A stretch of 57,383 bases of DNA from Caballeronia calidae (GCF_900044055.2 NZ_FCOX02000049.1:1-57383), one strand, 5' to 3'. Positions 18,206 through 29,745 are shown, counted from the first letter of the stretch. The notes: generated by a model from the letters alone, not told the origin. Numbers and translations are program-made.

Positions 18206-19423
18206 ATGATTTCCCCTTCCCGCGACGCTTTCGACACTTTCGCGCGCCCGGCCCGCACCGCCGAGGCCGCGCGCGATTCCTCCGCCGATCAAGAAACGCC
18301 CGCCGTCTCGCTGCTCATCGAAACCTTGCGCGAAGCCGCCGAGCGCGGCGCGTCCGACATTCACGTCGAGCCGTCCGAGCACGACTGGCGCATCCGGCTG
18401 CGCGTCGATGGCGCGCTGCATGTGCTGAAGCGCCCGCCGCCGCATCTGCGCGACGCATTCGTCACGCGCATCAAGGTGCTGGCACGCATGGATATCGCCG
18501 AGCGGCGCGTGCCGCAGGATGGCCGATTGCGTCTGAATCTGCCGGGCGGGCGGATCGGCGACTATCGTGTGAATTCGCTGCCGACGCTCTTCGGCGAAAA
18601 GCTCGTGCTGCGACGACTCGACGCACTGCCGCCCGATCTGTCGCTCGCCGCGCTCGGCCTCGATGATGCGCAGGGCCGTACGGTCGAATCGTCGATACGC
18701 GCGCCGCACGGTCTCGTGCTGGTGACCGGTCCTACCGGCAGCGGCAAAACGCTGTCGCTCTACTGCTTCCTGCAGATGCTCAACGCCGAGGCACGCAACG
18801 TGTGCTCGGTCGAAGATCCGGTCGAGATCCAGCTCGCCGGCATCAATCAGGTGAGCGTGCGCGAAAAGGCCGGGCTGACGTTCGCCGTGGCGCTGCGCGC
18901 GTTCATGCGGCAGGACCCGGACGTCATCATGGTCGGCGAGATCCGCGACGCCGAAACCGCGGATGTCGCCGTGAAGGCGGCTCAGACAGGGCATCTCGTG
19001 CTTTCGACGCTCCACACGAACGATGCGCCCGCCGCGATCGCGCGGCTCATCGATATCGGCGTGGCGCCTTATAACCTCGCGTCGGCGCTCAGGCTCGTCA
19101 CCGCCCAGCGGCTCGTGCGCAAGCTGTGCGAGCGCTGTCGCGCGCGTTCGTCGCTGCCGCTCGCCGACGGATTTCATCCATTCGAGCCGCGCGGCTGTCC
19201 GGCGTGTCATGGAATGGGGTATCGGGGGCGCGTCGGTGTGCATCAGTTGATGCCGGTCTCGGATGAGATACGCGAACTGATCGTCTCCCGCTCGGCAACG
19301 CACGCGATTGCGCGCACGGCGCAGATGCAGGGCATGCCGGCATTGCGCGACGCGGCGTTCGCGCGCGTGCGGGAGGGCGTGACGAGCGTCGCCGAAGCGG
19401 CCGAAGCGACGGAGATCCAATGA
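18206..19423 (+). CDS. GspE/PilB-type assembly ATPase, short form
   Basis: This cytoplasmic ATPase would power assembly of a type IV pilus-like or type II secretion-like fibre. Walker A GPTGSGKT is at 175-182, Walker B VIMVGEIRD at 240-248, with the Asp and His boxes between and after (STLHTND). A zinc site is formed by Cys308, Cys311, Cys331 and Cys334. At 405 residues it is about 150 shorter than typical PilB or GspE and lacks their N-terminal MshEN/T2SSE_N domain; the conserved domain starts at about residue 33. This resembles E. coli HofB-like proteins. Its stop overlaps the start of the PilC-like gene. Confidence 0.92.
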   Translation: MISPSRDAFDTFARPARTAEAARDSSADQETPAVSLLIETLREAAERGASDIHVEPSEHDWRIRLRVDGALHVLKRPPPHLRDAFVTRIKVLARMDIAERRVPQDGRLRLNLPGGRIGDYRVNSLPTLFGEKLVLRRLDALPPDLSLAALGLDDAQGRTVESSIRAPHGLVLVTGPTGSGKTLSLYCFLQMLNAEARNVCSVEDPVEIQLAGINQVSVREKAGLTFAVALRAFMRQDPDVIMVGEIRDAETADVAVKAAQTGHLVLSTLHTNDAPAAIARLIDIGVAPYNLASALRLVTAQRLVRKLCERCRARSSLPLADGFHPFEPRGCPACHGMGYRGRVGVHQLMPVSDEIRELIVSRSATHAIARTAQMQGMPALRDAAFARVREGVTSVAEAAEATEIQ

Positions 19424-20625
19424 TGAGCACCGCCAGTGAAATGCGCTTCGCGTGGCGTGGCATGGATGCCGAAGGCAAGGAGCGGCACGGCAAGATCATC
19501 GCCAGCGATGCGCTGTCCGCACGCGCTTCGCTGCGGCGCGAAGGTGTGATCGTCGTCGGGCTCGACATGCTCGGCGCCGCGCCGCCGCCCAAAGTGAAGG
19601 CAGCAGAAATCACGGTATTCACACGACAGCTCGCCGGCCTGCTGCGCGCTGGTTTGCCGCTCGCCGGCGCGCTCGACTTGCTGGGAAGCAGCGCAACAGG
19701 CGGCGGATTGCCGCGCATCGTACGCACACTCGCCCGCGATATCACGCGCGGCGTGCGGTTTTCGACGGCGCTTGCCCAGCATGCGGCAGCATTCGGCGCG
19801 TTGTACTGTCAGTTGGTCTCGGTCGGCGAGGTGGCCGGCGCCCTGCCCGCTGTGCTCGCCCGTCTCGCCGACGATCGCGAGCGCGCGGCATCGCAACGTG
19901 CCAGACTGCGCGCCGCCCTCACCTATCCGGTCATGGTGCTGCTGTTGTCGCTCGCTATCACGGCGGGCTTGCTGATCGGCGTCGTGCCGACATTCAAGAC
20001 GATCTTCGACGGCTTCGGGGCCGCATTGCCCGCGCCGACGCGCTTCGTGCTCGCGCTTTCGGATGGCGTGGCGCGCGTCGGCGTGCCGTTTGCCGTGATG
20101 TGTGCGTGCGGGGTCATCGTCGCGTCGAACTGGATGAAGCGCTCGCCGGACGCGCGCGAAGCGGCCGATCGCGCCTCGCTGCGCCTGCCCCTCGCGGGCA
20201 AACTGCTGCGCTCACTCGCCGTCGCGCGATGGAGCCGCGCGCTCGGCACGCTGCTCGCCGCCGGCACGCCGCTCTCCGATGCCTTCGCCTCGCTCACGCA
20301 TGCCACCGGAAATCGCCTGTTCGATCGCGCGACCGTCGATATCGCCGCGCGCCTGCGCAACGGCGAGCGCCTCGCCGCCGCGATGCGCGCCGCCGGATGC
20401 TTTCCGCAGGACGTGGTGCAGCCGATCGCAGTCGCGGAAGAATCGGGCTCGCTCGATGCGATGCTGCTCGATCTCGCGACGCTTGCCGACCGGCAGGTCG
20501 ACGAGCGCATCGGCGCTTTCGCGAGCCTGCGCGAACCGATCGTCATCGCGGTGCTGGGCGCGCTCGTGGGCGGGCTTGTCATTGCGATGTATCTTCCTAT
20601 CATTCATCTCGGCAACGTGGTGTAG
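19420..20625 (+). CDS. Type II secretion F / PilC-like inner-membrane platform protein
   Basis: This 401-residue protein matches the PilC/GspF family, the inner-membrane platform that works with the assembly ATPase. It has two repeated cytoplasmic T2SSF domains (starting about residues 60 and 265, the first with FTRQLAGLLRAGLPLAGALD). Membrane helices follow each, e.g. YPVMVLLLSLAITAGLLIG and IVIAVLGALVGGLVIAMYL at the C-terminus. The ATG at 19420 overlaps the ATPase stop; a second in-frame ATG (19423) is equally possible. The prepilin peptidase gene follows after 31 bp. Confidence 0.94.
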   Translation: MMSTASEMRFAWRGMDAEGKERHGKIIASDALSARASLRREGVIVVGLDMLGAAPPPKVKAAEITVFTRQLAGLLRAGLPLAGALDLLGSSATGGGLPRIVRTLARDITRGVRFSTALAQHAAAFGALYCQLVSVGEVAGALPAVLARLADDRERAASQRARLRAALTYPVMVLLLSLAITAGLLIGVVPTFKTIFDGFGAALPAPTRFVLALSDGVARVGVPFAVMCACGVIVASNWMKRSPDAREAADRASLRLPLAGKLLRSLAVARWSRALGTLLAAGTPLSDAFASLTHATGNRLFDRATVDIAARLRNGERLAAAMRAAGCFPQDVVQPIAVAEESGSLDAMLLDLATLADRQVDERIGAFASLREPIVIAVLGALVGGLVIAMYLPIIHLGNVV

Positions 20626-20656
20626 CATCGCGGGCCAAAGCAACCGTTCGTTCATC

Positions 20657-21568
20657 ATGCAGCCTTCGTTCGATCCGACCGCCGCGCATTTCGCGAGCCG
20701 CTATGCAGAGGCATTCGCCGCGCTTCCCGTCGCCGTGCAGTACGGGTTCGCCGTCGTGTTCGGCCTCGTGATCGGCAGTTTTCTCAGCGTCGTCGTGCAT
20801 CGTCTGCCGATCATGCTCGAACGTGCGTGGCGCGCGGAAGTCGACGCGGCCATGCCCGATAACCCGAAGCCGGCCGCCGATGCCTATCCCGAGCGCTTCA
20901 ATCTCGCCGTGCCGCGCAGCGCGTGCCCGCATTGCAAACATGTGCTGCGCGCGTGGGAAAACATCCCTGTCATCAGTTACCTCGCGCTGCGCGGCCGCTG
21001 CTCGGCGTGCGGCGCGCGCGTGAGCCCGCGCTATCCGCTGATCGAGCTCGCGACCGGCGCGCTCGCGGCGCTTTCGCTCTACGCCTACGGTCCGTCGTGG
21101 GGCGCCGTGGCCGCGTTCGGCCTGTGCGCGACCTTGCTCGCGGCCGGGCTCATCGACTACGACACGCGCTATCTTCCCGATGTGCTGACGCTTCCGCTTC
21201 TATGGGCCGGACTCATCGTGAATTTCGGCGAAGGCGGATTCGCGACGCTGCACGATGCCGTGACCGGTGCGATCGCGGGCTATCTTTTCCTGTGGTGCGT
21301 GTACTGGCTCTTCAAGCTCGTGCGCGGCGTCGAAGGCATGGGATACGGCGACTTCAAGCTGCTCGCCGCGATCGGCGCGTGGCTCGGCTGGGGAGCGCTC
21401 GCGCAAGTGGTGCTGATCGCGGCCGTCGCGGGCGCGGCGTTCGGCATCGTCGCGACGTGGCGCAAGCGCATGCGTTTCGAAGAGCCCTTGCCGTTCGGGC
21501 CGTTTCTCGCGGCGGGCGGAGCGATCACGCTGTTCGTCGGCACGCCGCTCTATGCATTGTTCGGATGA
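20657..21568 (+). CDS. pilD: Prepilin peptidase / N-methyltransferase
   Basis: This polytopic inner-membrane aspartyl protease cleaves the leader of type IV prepilins and pseudopilins and methylates the new N-terminus. The 303-residue product has the four-cysteine cytoplasmic domain (Cys90, Cys93, Cys115, Cys118 in CPHC...CSACG) and the two catalytic aspartates, Asp167 (GLIDYDTRYLPD) and Asp232 in the GxGD-type motif (GMGYGDFKLL). About eight membrane segments are visible. The ATG at 20657 was chosen as the first methionine giving the N-terminal helix in place. It may serve pilins encoded elsewhere, since none is in this window. Confidence 0.96.
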   Translation: MQPSFDPTAAHFASRYAEAFAALPVAVQYGFAVVFGLVIGSFLSVVVHRLPIMLERAWRAEVDAAMPDNPKPAADAYPERFNLAVPRSACPHCKHVLRAWENIPVISYLALRGRCSACGARVSPRYPLIELATGALAALSLYAYGPSWGAVAAFGLCATLLAAGLIDYDTRYLPDVLTLPLLWAGLIVNFGEGGFATLHDAVTGAIAGYLFLWCVYWLFKLVRGVEGMGYGDFKLLAAIGAWLGWGALAQVVLIAAVAGAAFGIVATWRKRMRFEEPLPFGPFLAAGGAITLFVGTPLYALFG

Positions 21569-21585
21569 TCGAAGGAGCGCAACGC

Positions 21586-22191
21586 ATGTTCAGCATAGGA
21601 CTCACCGGCGGCATCGGCAGCGGCAAGAGCACGGTCGCGGACTTGTTCGCCGCGCGCGGCGTGCCGCTGATCGACACGGATCTGATCGCGCATCGAATCA
21701 CGGCGCCGGGTGGCGTCGCGATGCCGCTCATCGCGAGCGAATTCGGCGACGATTTCATCGCGGCGGACGGCTCGCTCGATCGCGCGAAAATGCGCGCGCT
21801 CGTCTTCTCCGACGACACCGCGAAGACACGCCTCGAAGGCATCGTGCATCCGCTGATTCGCGCGGAAACGGAACGGCAGCGGCACGCCGCGCCGGGGGCG
21901 TATCACATCGTCGTCGTGCCGCTGCTCGTGGAGTCCGGCGAATGGGCGAACCGCGTGTCGCGCGTGCTCGTGGTGGATTGCCCCGTCGAGACGCAGATCG
22001 CGCGCGTCATGCGCCGCAACGGCTTCACGCGCGAACAGGTGCTCGCGATCATCGCGAAACAGGCGTCGCGCGAGGCACGTCTCGCGGCGGCCGACGACAT
22101 CGTCGTCAACGACGAAACCGCAACGCTCGGCACGCTCGCGCAGCAAGTCGATACACTGCATGCGCGCTATCTCTCGCTTGCATCCGCGTGA
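21586..22191 (+). CDS. coaE: Dephospho-CoA kinase
   Basis: CoaE phosphorylates dephospho-CoA, the last step of coenzyme A synthesis. The 201-residue product has the P-loop GGIGSGKST (about 8-16) and the family segments LIDTDLIAH and PLLVESGEW. The ATG at 21586 has AAGGAG (21572-21577) at ideal spacing; an upstream ATG at 21565 is less likely. The pilD-coaE-zapD-yacG order matches the pilus gene/yacEFG grouping of many proteobacteria. Confidence 0.97.
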   Translation: MFSIGLTGGIGSGKSTVADLFAARGVPLIDTDLIAHRITAPGGVAMPLIASEFGDDFIAADGSLDRAKMRALVFSDDTAKTRLEGIVHPLIRAETERQRHAAPGAYHIVVVPLLVESGEWANRVSRVLVVDCPVETQIARVMRRNGFTREQVLAIIAKQASREARLAAADDIVVNDETATLGTLAQQVDTLHARYLSLASA

Positions 22192-22240
22192 AAAAAAGGG
22201 TCGCCTGAGTTAGCCAAATCCTCGAAAAGTTCCCAATTTC

Positions 22241-22309
22241 GCGTGTAAACACGCAGTTTGCCGCGCCAACAGGCCGCCATTTGCTAGGGTGAGGATGCGG
22301 CATTAGAAT
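22241..22309 (+). promoter_or_regulatory. Putative zapD promoter with upstream inverted repeat
   Basis: -35 TTGCTA (22281-22286) and -10 TAGAAT (22304-22309) are 17 bp apart, about 50 bases before zapD. Upstream, gcgtgt-aa-acacgc (22241-22254) is a perfect inverted repeat that could bind a regulator. zapD therefore may not depend only on read-through from coaE. Confidence 0.6.
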
Positions 22310-22360
22310 GTGCTCACTTCCGCTCATGGAAGCAACCGACCCACGCCGAGGCGAGCGCGC

Positions 22361-23116
22361 TTGATCCTTTACGAGTATCCCTTCAACGAGCGAATCCGGA
22401 CTTTGCTGCGCCTCGAAGACCTCTTCGAGCGCTTCACGTTCTTTCTGACTCAGGAAGACGCGCGAGAACATCACGTCGCGCTCACGACACTCTTCGAGAT
22501 CGCCGAAGTCGCCGGCCGCACGGATCTCAAGGCCGACCTCATGAAGGAACTGGAACGGCAGCGGCAGACGCTCGCGCCGTTTCGCGGCAATCCGGGCATC
22601 GAGCAGGAAGCGCTCGAAGCCGTGCTCGGCGAAATCGAGCAGACGCTCGCCGGGCTGACCGAAATGCACGGCAAGACCGGCCAGCATCTCGCCGACAACG
22701 AGTGGCTCGCGAGCATCCGCAGCCGCACGATCATTCCCGGCGGAACGTGCAAGTTCGATCTGCCGTCGTACTACGCGTGGCAGCAGTTGCCCGTCGAGGA
22801 ACGGCGTCAGGACATCGCGAAGTGGGTCATGCCGATGCTCGCGCTGCGCGACGCCGCGACCATCGTGCTGCGGCTTGCGCGCGAATCGGGCCAGGCATCG
22901 AAAGTGATGGCCATGCAGGGCAGCTATCAGCAGATGCTGTCCGGTCGCACCTATCAGTTGATGCAGGTTCGCGTTTCACCCGACACGCGCGTGATTCCTG
23001 AAGCGAGCGCGAACAAATACATGCTGTGGGTGCGCTTCACGGTGCAGGACGGCGATCTGAAGCCACGCGCCGTCGATGTCGACGTGCCCTTTCATCTGAC
23101 GCTTTGCAGCCTTTGA
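22361..23116 (+). CDS. zapD: Cell division protein ZapD
   Basis: ZapD binds the C-terminal tail of FtsZ and bundles FtsZ filaments at the division ring. The 251-residue product matches the family along its length, from ILYEYPFNERIRTLLRLED to VDVPFHLTLCSL. An alpha-helical N-terminal domain precedes a beta domain (from about 115, with RTIIPGGTCKFDLPSY). I chose a TTG start at 22361: it places the N-terminus exactly where the family begins and has GAGG (22348-22351) nine bases upstream. Its partner ftsZ lies about 9 kb away in this window. Confidence 0.95.
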   Translation: MILYEYPFNERIRTLLRLEDLFERFTFFLTQEDAREHHVALTTLFEIAEVAGRTDLKADLMKELERQRQTLAPFRGNPGIEQEALEAVLGEIEQTLAGLTEMHGKTGQHLADNEWLASIRSRTIIPGGTCKFDLPSYYAWQQLPVEERRQDIAKWVMPMLALRDAATIVLRLARESGQASKVMAMQGSYQQMLSGRTYQLMQVRVSPDTRVIPEASANKYMLWVRFTVQDGDLKPRAVDVDVPFHLTLCSL

Positions 23117-23186
23117 ATCGGGTCAGCCGGCCCCATATGGAATCGATGTTGATTCAGGCCGGCGTGATCCGTCACGTTTTACCGTC

Positions 23187-23378
23187 ATGACCACTGTCGT
23201 CAAATGCCCGACCTGCGGCAAGGAAGTCCGCTGGCTTCCGGAGAACCGCTTTCGTCCCTTCTGCTCTGAGCGCTGCAAGCAGATCGATCTCGGCGCGTGG
23301 GCAGCCGAAAAATACAAGATCTCGGGCAATTCGCAGGAAACGCCGCCGGACGACGATACGCACGGCGGCCTGAACTGA
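23187..23378 (+). CDS. yacG: DNA gyrase inhibitor YacG (zinc protein)
   Basis: YacG is a very small zinc protein that binds GyrB and inhibits DNA gyrase. The 63-residue product has the four zinc ligands Cys7, Cys10, Cys26 and Cys30 (CPTC...CSERC) and the segment RPFCSERCKQIDLGAWAAE typical of the family. The acidic, polar C-terminus is probably flexible. It follows zapD by 70 bp and converges with the NUDIX gene after only 14 bp. Confidence 0.97.
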   Translation: MTTVVKCPTCGKEVRWLPENRFRPFCSERCKQIDLGAWAAEKYKISGNSQETPPDDDTHGGLN

Positions 23379-23392
23379 GCGTTCGCTGACCT

Positions 23393-23824
23393 TTACTCGC
23401 GTTCTTCCTCTTCGAGCCATTCGAGAATCGGAATGGCTGCGGGAAGAAGCGGCGCGACCTCGACGGGAAGCGTTTGCCAGGCGATCGCCTGACCTTCGCG
23501 CCCGCGCGGCGTGCCCTTCCAGTCCGTCACCTTGCAGAAAAAAAGACGCACGTACGCGTGCGGATAATCGTGCTCGAGCGTGCGCCAGAGCTGACATGCG
23601 GTGACGTCGATGCCCAGTTCTTCGTGCAATTCGCGCCCGAGCGCCGCCTCGATACTCTCGCCCGCTTCCAGCTTGCCGCCGGGAAACTCCCAGTACCCTT
23701 CGTACGGCTTCCCTTCGGGCCGCTGCGCGAGCAGATAGCGCCCGTCGTCCTGCACCATCACGCCGACGGCCACTTCGGTCACCTTGCGGCCATCGGGCGC
23801 GATGTCGGTTTGGGAACCGCTCAT
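23393..23824 (-). CDS. mutT: NUDIX hydrolase, MutT-like (8-oxo-dGTP diphosphatase)
   Basis: This 143-residue NUDIX protein probably hydrolyses oxidised nucleotides such as 8-oxo-dGTP to prevent A:T to C:G mutation. The NUDIX box is complete (Gly50, Glu56, REL.EE.G at 64-71 within GKLEAGESIEAALGRELHEE). YEGYWEFPGGKLE and VGVMVQDDGRYLLAQRP fit the MutT subgroup. The ATG at 23824 overlaps the stop of the upstream ATPase gene (ATGA). Substrate is inferred from family; other NUDIX substrates are possible. Confidence 0.9.
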   Translation of the reverse strand: MSGSQTDIAPDGRKVTEVAVGVMVQDDGRYLLAQRPEGKPYEGYWEFPGGKLEAGESIEAALGRELHEELGIDVTACQLWRTLEHDYPHAYVRLFFCKVTDWKGTPRGREGQAIAWQTLPVEVAPLLPAAIPILEWLEEEERE

Positions 23825-24684
23825 TGCTTGCGTCCCGACCAGTCGCGCGCAAATTGCCACGCCACGCGCCCCGAGCGCGAGCCGCGTTCGAGCGCCCAGA
23901 CGAGCGCATCGCCGCGCGCGTTTTCGATTTCGGTCGCGTCGCAGCCGAAGTGCTTCAGCCAATGTCCGACGATCGACAGATAGTCGTCCTGCTTGAACGG
24001 ATAGAAGCTGACCCACAGACCGAAGCGCTCGGACAGCGAAATCTTCTCCTCGACCACTTCGCCCGGATGAATCTCGCCGTCGGACGTGTGCTTGTACGTC
24101 TCGTTGTCGCTCATGTATTCAGGCAACAGGTGACGGCGGTTCGACGTCGCGTAGATCACCACGTTGTCCGATTGGGCGGCCACCGAACCGTCGAGCGCGA
24201 CCTTCAGCGCCTTGTAGCCCGACTCGCCTTCCTCGAAAGAAAGATCGTCGCAGAACACGACGAAGCGCTCAGGCCGCGCCGAGATCAGATCGACGATATC
24301 GCCGAGATCGTGCAGATCGTCCTTGTCGACCTCGATGAGGCGCAGGCCGTCCTTCGCATACGCGTTCAGGCACGCCTTGATCAGCGACGACTTGCCGGTG
24401 CCGCGCGCGCCCGTCAGCAGCACGTTGTTCGCGGGCAGCCTCTTCACGAATTGCTGCGTGTTCTGCTGAATCAGGCCCTTCTGACGATCGATGTTCTGAA
24501 GGTCGTCGAGCGAAATCTGCGAGATGGCCGGCACGGGCTGCAAAAAGCCGCGCCCCTGACGCTTGCGCCAGCGAAACGCCACTGCGGATGCCCAGTCGAT
24601 ATCGGGCGTCGCGGGCGGCAACATGCCTTCGATGCGCGCGAGGACCGCCTCGGCGCGCGTGAGAAATTGTTCGAGCTTGTCCAT
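23821..24684 (-). CDS. DUF815 family ATP-binding protein
   Basis: This 287-residue protein is a P-loop ATPase of the DUF815 family, related to AAA+ proteins. Walker A GARGTGKSS is at about 92-100 and Walker B FVVFCDD at 141-147. The N-terminal part (about 1-85) is helical and includes AEAVLARIEGMLPP. Family function is unknown. The gene overlaps the MutT-like NUDIX gene by ATGA and lies 25 bp after argJ on the same strand, so the three are probably cotranscribed. Confidence 0.92.
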   Translation of the reverse strand: MDKLEQFLTRAEAVLARIEGMLPPATPDIDWASAVAFRWRKRQGRGFLQPVPAISQISLDDLQNIDRQKGLIQQNTQQFVKRLPANNVLLTGARGTGKSSLIKACLNAYAKDGLRLIEVDKDDLHDLGDIVDLISARPERFVVFCDDLSFEEGESGYKALKVALDGSVAAQSDNVVIYATSNRRHLLPEYMSDNETYKHTSDGEIHPGEVVEEKISLSERFGLWVSFYPFKQDDYLSIVGHWLKHFGCDATEIENARGDALVWALERGSRSGRVAWQFARDWSGRKQ

Positions 24685-24709
24685 GTTCGTATCGATGCGC
24701 GCCGCTTCT

Positions 24710-25951
24710 TCAGGAACGGTAATCTGCGTTGATGCTCACGTAGTCGTGCGAGAGGTCGCAGGTCCAGACAGTCGCCGTCGCGTTGCCGCGTCCGAGCACG
24801 ACGCGAATCAGGATCTCGCTCTTCTTCATCACGCGCTGGCCATCTTCTTCCTTGTACGCGGGGTTGCGTCCGCCCGCCTTCGCGACGAGGACGTCGTCGA
24901 GATAAAGATCGATCTTGCCGACATCGAGATCCGTCACGCCCGCGTAGCCGATCGCCGCGAGAATGCGGCCGAGGTTCGGGTCCGAGGCGTAGAACGCGGT
25001 CTTCACGAGCGGCGAATGGCCGATCGCATAGGCGATCTGGCGGCATTCCGCAGCGTCCTTGCCGCCTTCGACCGTGACCGTCATGAACTTGGTCGCGCCT
25101 TCGCCGTCGCGCACGATCAGTTGCGCGAGTTCCTGCGCCACGTCCGTCACCGCGTCGCGCAATGCGGCGTACGCGGGCGAATCCGTCGACGTGATCGCGG
25201 GCAGCGACGACTTGCCCGACGCGATCAGGATGAACGAATCGTTGGTCGACGTATCGCCGTCGATCGTGATGCAGTTGAACGAGCGATCCGCGACGTGCTT
25301 CACGAGCTGGTCCAGCACCGGCTGCGCGACGGCCGCATCGAAGGCGAGGAAGCCGAGCATCGTCGCCATGTTCGGCTTGATCATGCCCGCGCCCTTGCTG
25401 ATGCCGGAGAGCGTGACGACGTGACCATCGATCGTCACCTGACGCGATGCGGCCTTCGGCAGCGTGTCCGTCGTCATGATGGCTTGCGCGGCGTCGAACC
25501 AGTGCGCGTTCTCCTGATTCGCGAGCGCCGCCGGCAGACCGGCCTTTAGACGGTCGATCGGCAGCGGCTCCAGAATCACGCCGGTCGAGAACGGCAGGAT
25601 CTGTTGCGCATCGAGGCCCGCGAGACGCGCGAGTTCCGCACAGGTCTCACGCGCGATCACCATCCCCGGCTCGCCCGTGCCCGCGTTTGCGTTGCCGGTG
25701 TTCACGACGAGCGCGCGAATGCCCTTGCCGCCTTTGCCCACCGCCGCGAGATGCTCGCGGCACACGATGACGGGCGCGGCGCAGAAGCGGTTCTGCGTGA
25801 ACACGCCCGCGACGCTCGCGCCTTCGTCGACGCGAATGACGAGCACGTCCTTGCGATTGGGCTTGCGGATATTCGCCTCGGCCCAGCCTAGCGTGACGCC
25901 GGCGACGGGATGAAGCGCTGCGGGATCGATCGAGGGGAAATTGACGGCCAT
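24710..25951 (-). CDS. argJ: Bifunctional ornithine acetyltransferase / N-acetylglutamate synthase
   Basis: ArgJ transfers the acetyl group from N-acetylornithine to glutamate in the cyclic arginine pathway, and can also make N-acetylglutamate from acetyl-CoA. The 413-residue precursor cleaves itself between Ala196 and Thr197 in the motif KPNMATML; Thr197 then becomes the nucleophile of the beta chain. The family motifs LVVNTGNANAGTGEPG and NDSFILIASG are present. Whether it is mono- or bifunctional cannot be decided from the sequence. Confidence 0.97.
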   Translation of the reverse strand: MAVNFPSIDPAALHPVAGVTLGWAEANIRKPNRKDVLVIRVDEGASVAGVFTQNRFCAAPVIVCREHLAAVGKGGKGIRALVVNTGNANAGTGEPGMVIARETCAELARLAGLDAQQILPFSTGVILEPLPIDRLKAGLPAALANQENAHWFDAAQAIMTTDTLPKAASRQVTIDGHVVTLSGISKGAGMIKPNMATMLGFLAFDAAVAQPVLDQLVKHVADRSFNCITIDGDTSTNDSFILIASGKSSLPAITSTDSPAYAALRDAVTDVAQELAQLIVRDGEGATKFMTVTVEGGKDAAECRQIAYAIGHSPLVKTAFYASDPNLGRILAAIGYAGVTDLDVGKIDLYLDDVLVAKAGGRNPAYKEEDGQRVMKKSEILIRVVLGRGNATATVWTCDLSHDYVSINADYRS

Positions 25952-26110
25952 GTTCGCGTCTCGGCTGTTGGTGGCGCGGGCCGGCTCATCGAACCGGCAC
26001 GCTTTGGAAGACTGACGCCGTTCGGCTGAGCGAGTTCGGCGCCGCGAATAAGGGAACCTGCAAAGACAAACGACGCATCGCTGCGTCGCTTGGGTCTGGT
26101 CAGCAGCCGA

Positions 26111-28924
<2,814 letters not shown>

Positions 28925-29171
28925 CGGATCAGTGTCTGCGTCGCGGCTTCGGACGGAAACAGCAGCAAGCTGCGTCCGGGCTCGGAGAACCTCGGCGACT
29001 TAAGTCCATAAGGTGAAATTCGAATCGGGAATTTTAGCACGCGAGTTTGTCAGACTTTGCGTGGGCGTGCCCGCGCGGGCGTCGGCGCGGCGCGACAGTC
29101 AAGGTGATGAAAGCTTGGTCGCCGGCAGCGTCGAGAGAAGGCGCGCGCATCGTGCAATGACTTGCCTCGCG

Positions 29172-29177
29172 TACAAT
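29172..29177 (+). promoter_or_regulatory. Candidate -10 element of dciA
   Basis: TACAAT lies 35 bases before the dciA ATG in the secA-dciA divergent region (28925-29211). No good -35 is visible. On the other strand TAAAAT (29031-29036) could serve secA, likewise without a clear -35. Confidence 0.35.
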
Positions 29178-29211
29178 CGAGCCGTTCCATCGGGCGTTTG
29201 CCTAATCAAAA

Positions 29212-29697
29212 ATGAGCCGCTTTTCTACAAATTCAAGATCGCGATTCGATCCGCGCCGGCCGCAAGCCGTCGCCGACGTGCTCGACCGCACCGATGCATT
29301 TCGCGCGCTTCGCGCGGGCGTCGAGCAGGTGGCGTCGTTGCAGCGCGATCTGAGCGCGCTTTTGCCGGATTATCTGGCGTCGAACGTGGAGCCGGGATTC
29401 ATCAAGGACGGCGTGCTCGCGCTCTTCGCCGCTCATAATGCGCTCGCGGCGCGCTTGCGGCATCTGGAACCGCGTCTGCTCTCCGATCTTCAGCAGCGCG
29501 GCTGGGCGGTCAACGCGCTCAAAATCCGCGTACGCCCCCAGTCGATGAAAGAGCCCGCGCCGCCGAAACAAGCGCGCATGTCGCCGGTGGGCGCGTCGGC
29601 GCTGCGCGAGCTGGCCGAGACGCTCGAGCCTTCGCCGCTGCAGGAAGCGCTCGCGCGCATGGCGTCGCGCCATCAGGGACGCGCGCAAAAAAAATGA
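29212..29697 (+). CDS. dciA: DciA family replicative helicase loader (DUF721)
   Basis: DciA-type proteins interact with the replicative helicase DnaB and load or recruit it in bacteria that lack the phage-derived DnaC. The 161-residue product carries the DUF721 KH-like domain (about residues 25-110, with DGVLALFAAHNALAARL and LEPRLLSDLQQRGW). A basic, Pro/Ala-rich C-terminal part follows. The position between lpxC and secA is a known place for this family. The ATG at 29212 has no obvious Shine-Dalgarno sequence. The gene converges with lpxC across a shared terminator. Confidence 0.88.
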   Translation: MSRFSTNSRSRFDPRRPQAVADVLDRTDAFRALRAGVEQVASLQRDLSALLPDYLASNVEPGFIKDGVLALFAAHNALAARLRHLEPRLLSDLQQRGWAVNALKIRVRPQSMKEPAPPKQARMSPVGASALRELAETLEPSPLQEALARMASRHQGRAQKK

Positions 29698-29720
29698 GCG
29701 GCGCTTTCGCTGCCGCTCAT
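29694..29720. terminator. Terminator between dciA and lpxC
   Basis: The stem atgagcggc/gccgctcat overlaps the last bases of dciA. On the minus strand it is followed by a run of eight Us, so it is a strong terminator for lpxC. On the plus strand only a weak T-rich stretch follows. Confidence 0.85.
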
Positions 29721-29745
29721 CTCACTTGTCACTGCCCGCTCGATA

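Noticed and set aside
18128..19420. 430-codon frame opposite the GspE-like ATPase
   Set aside because: Shadow frame; the plus-strand protein has intact Walker and zinc motifs.
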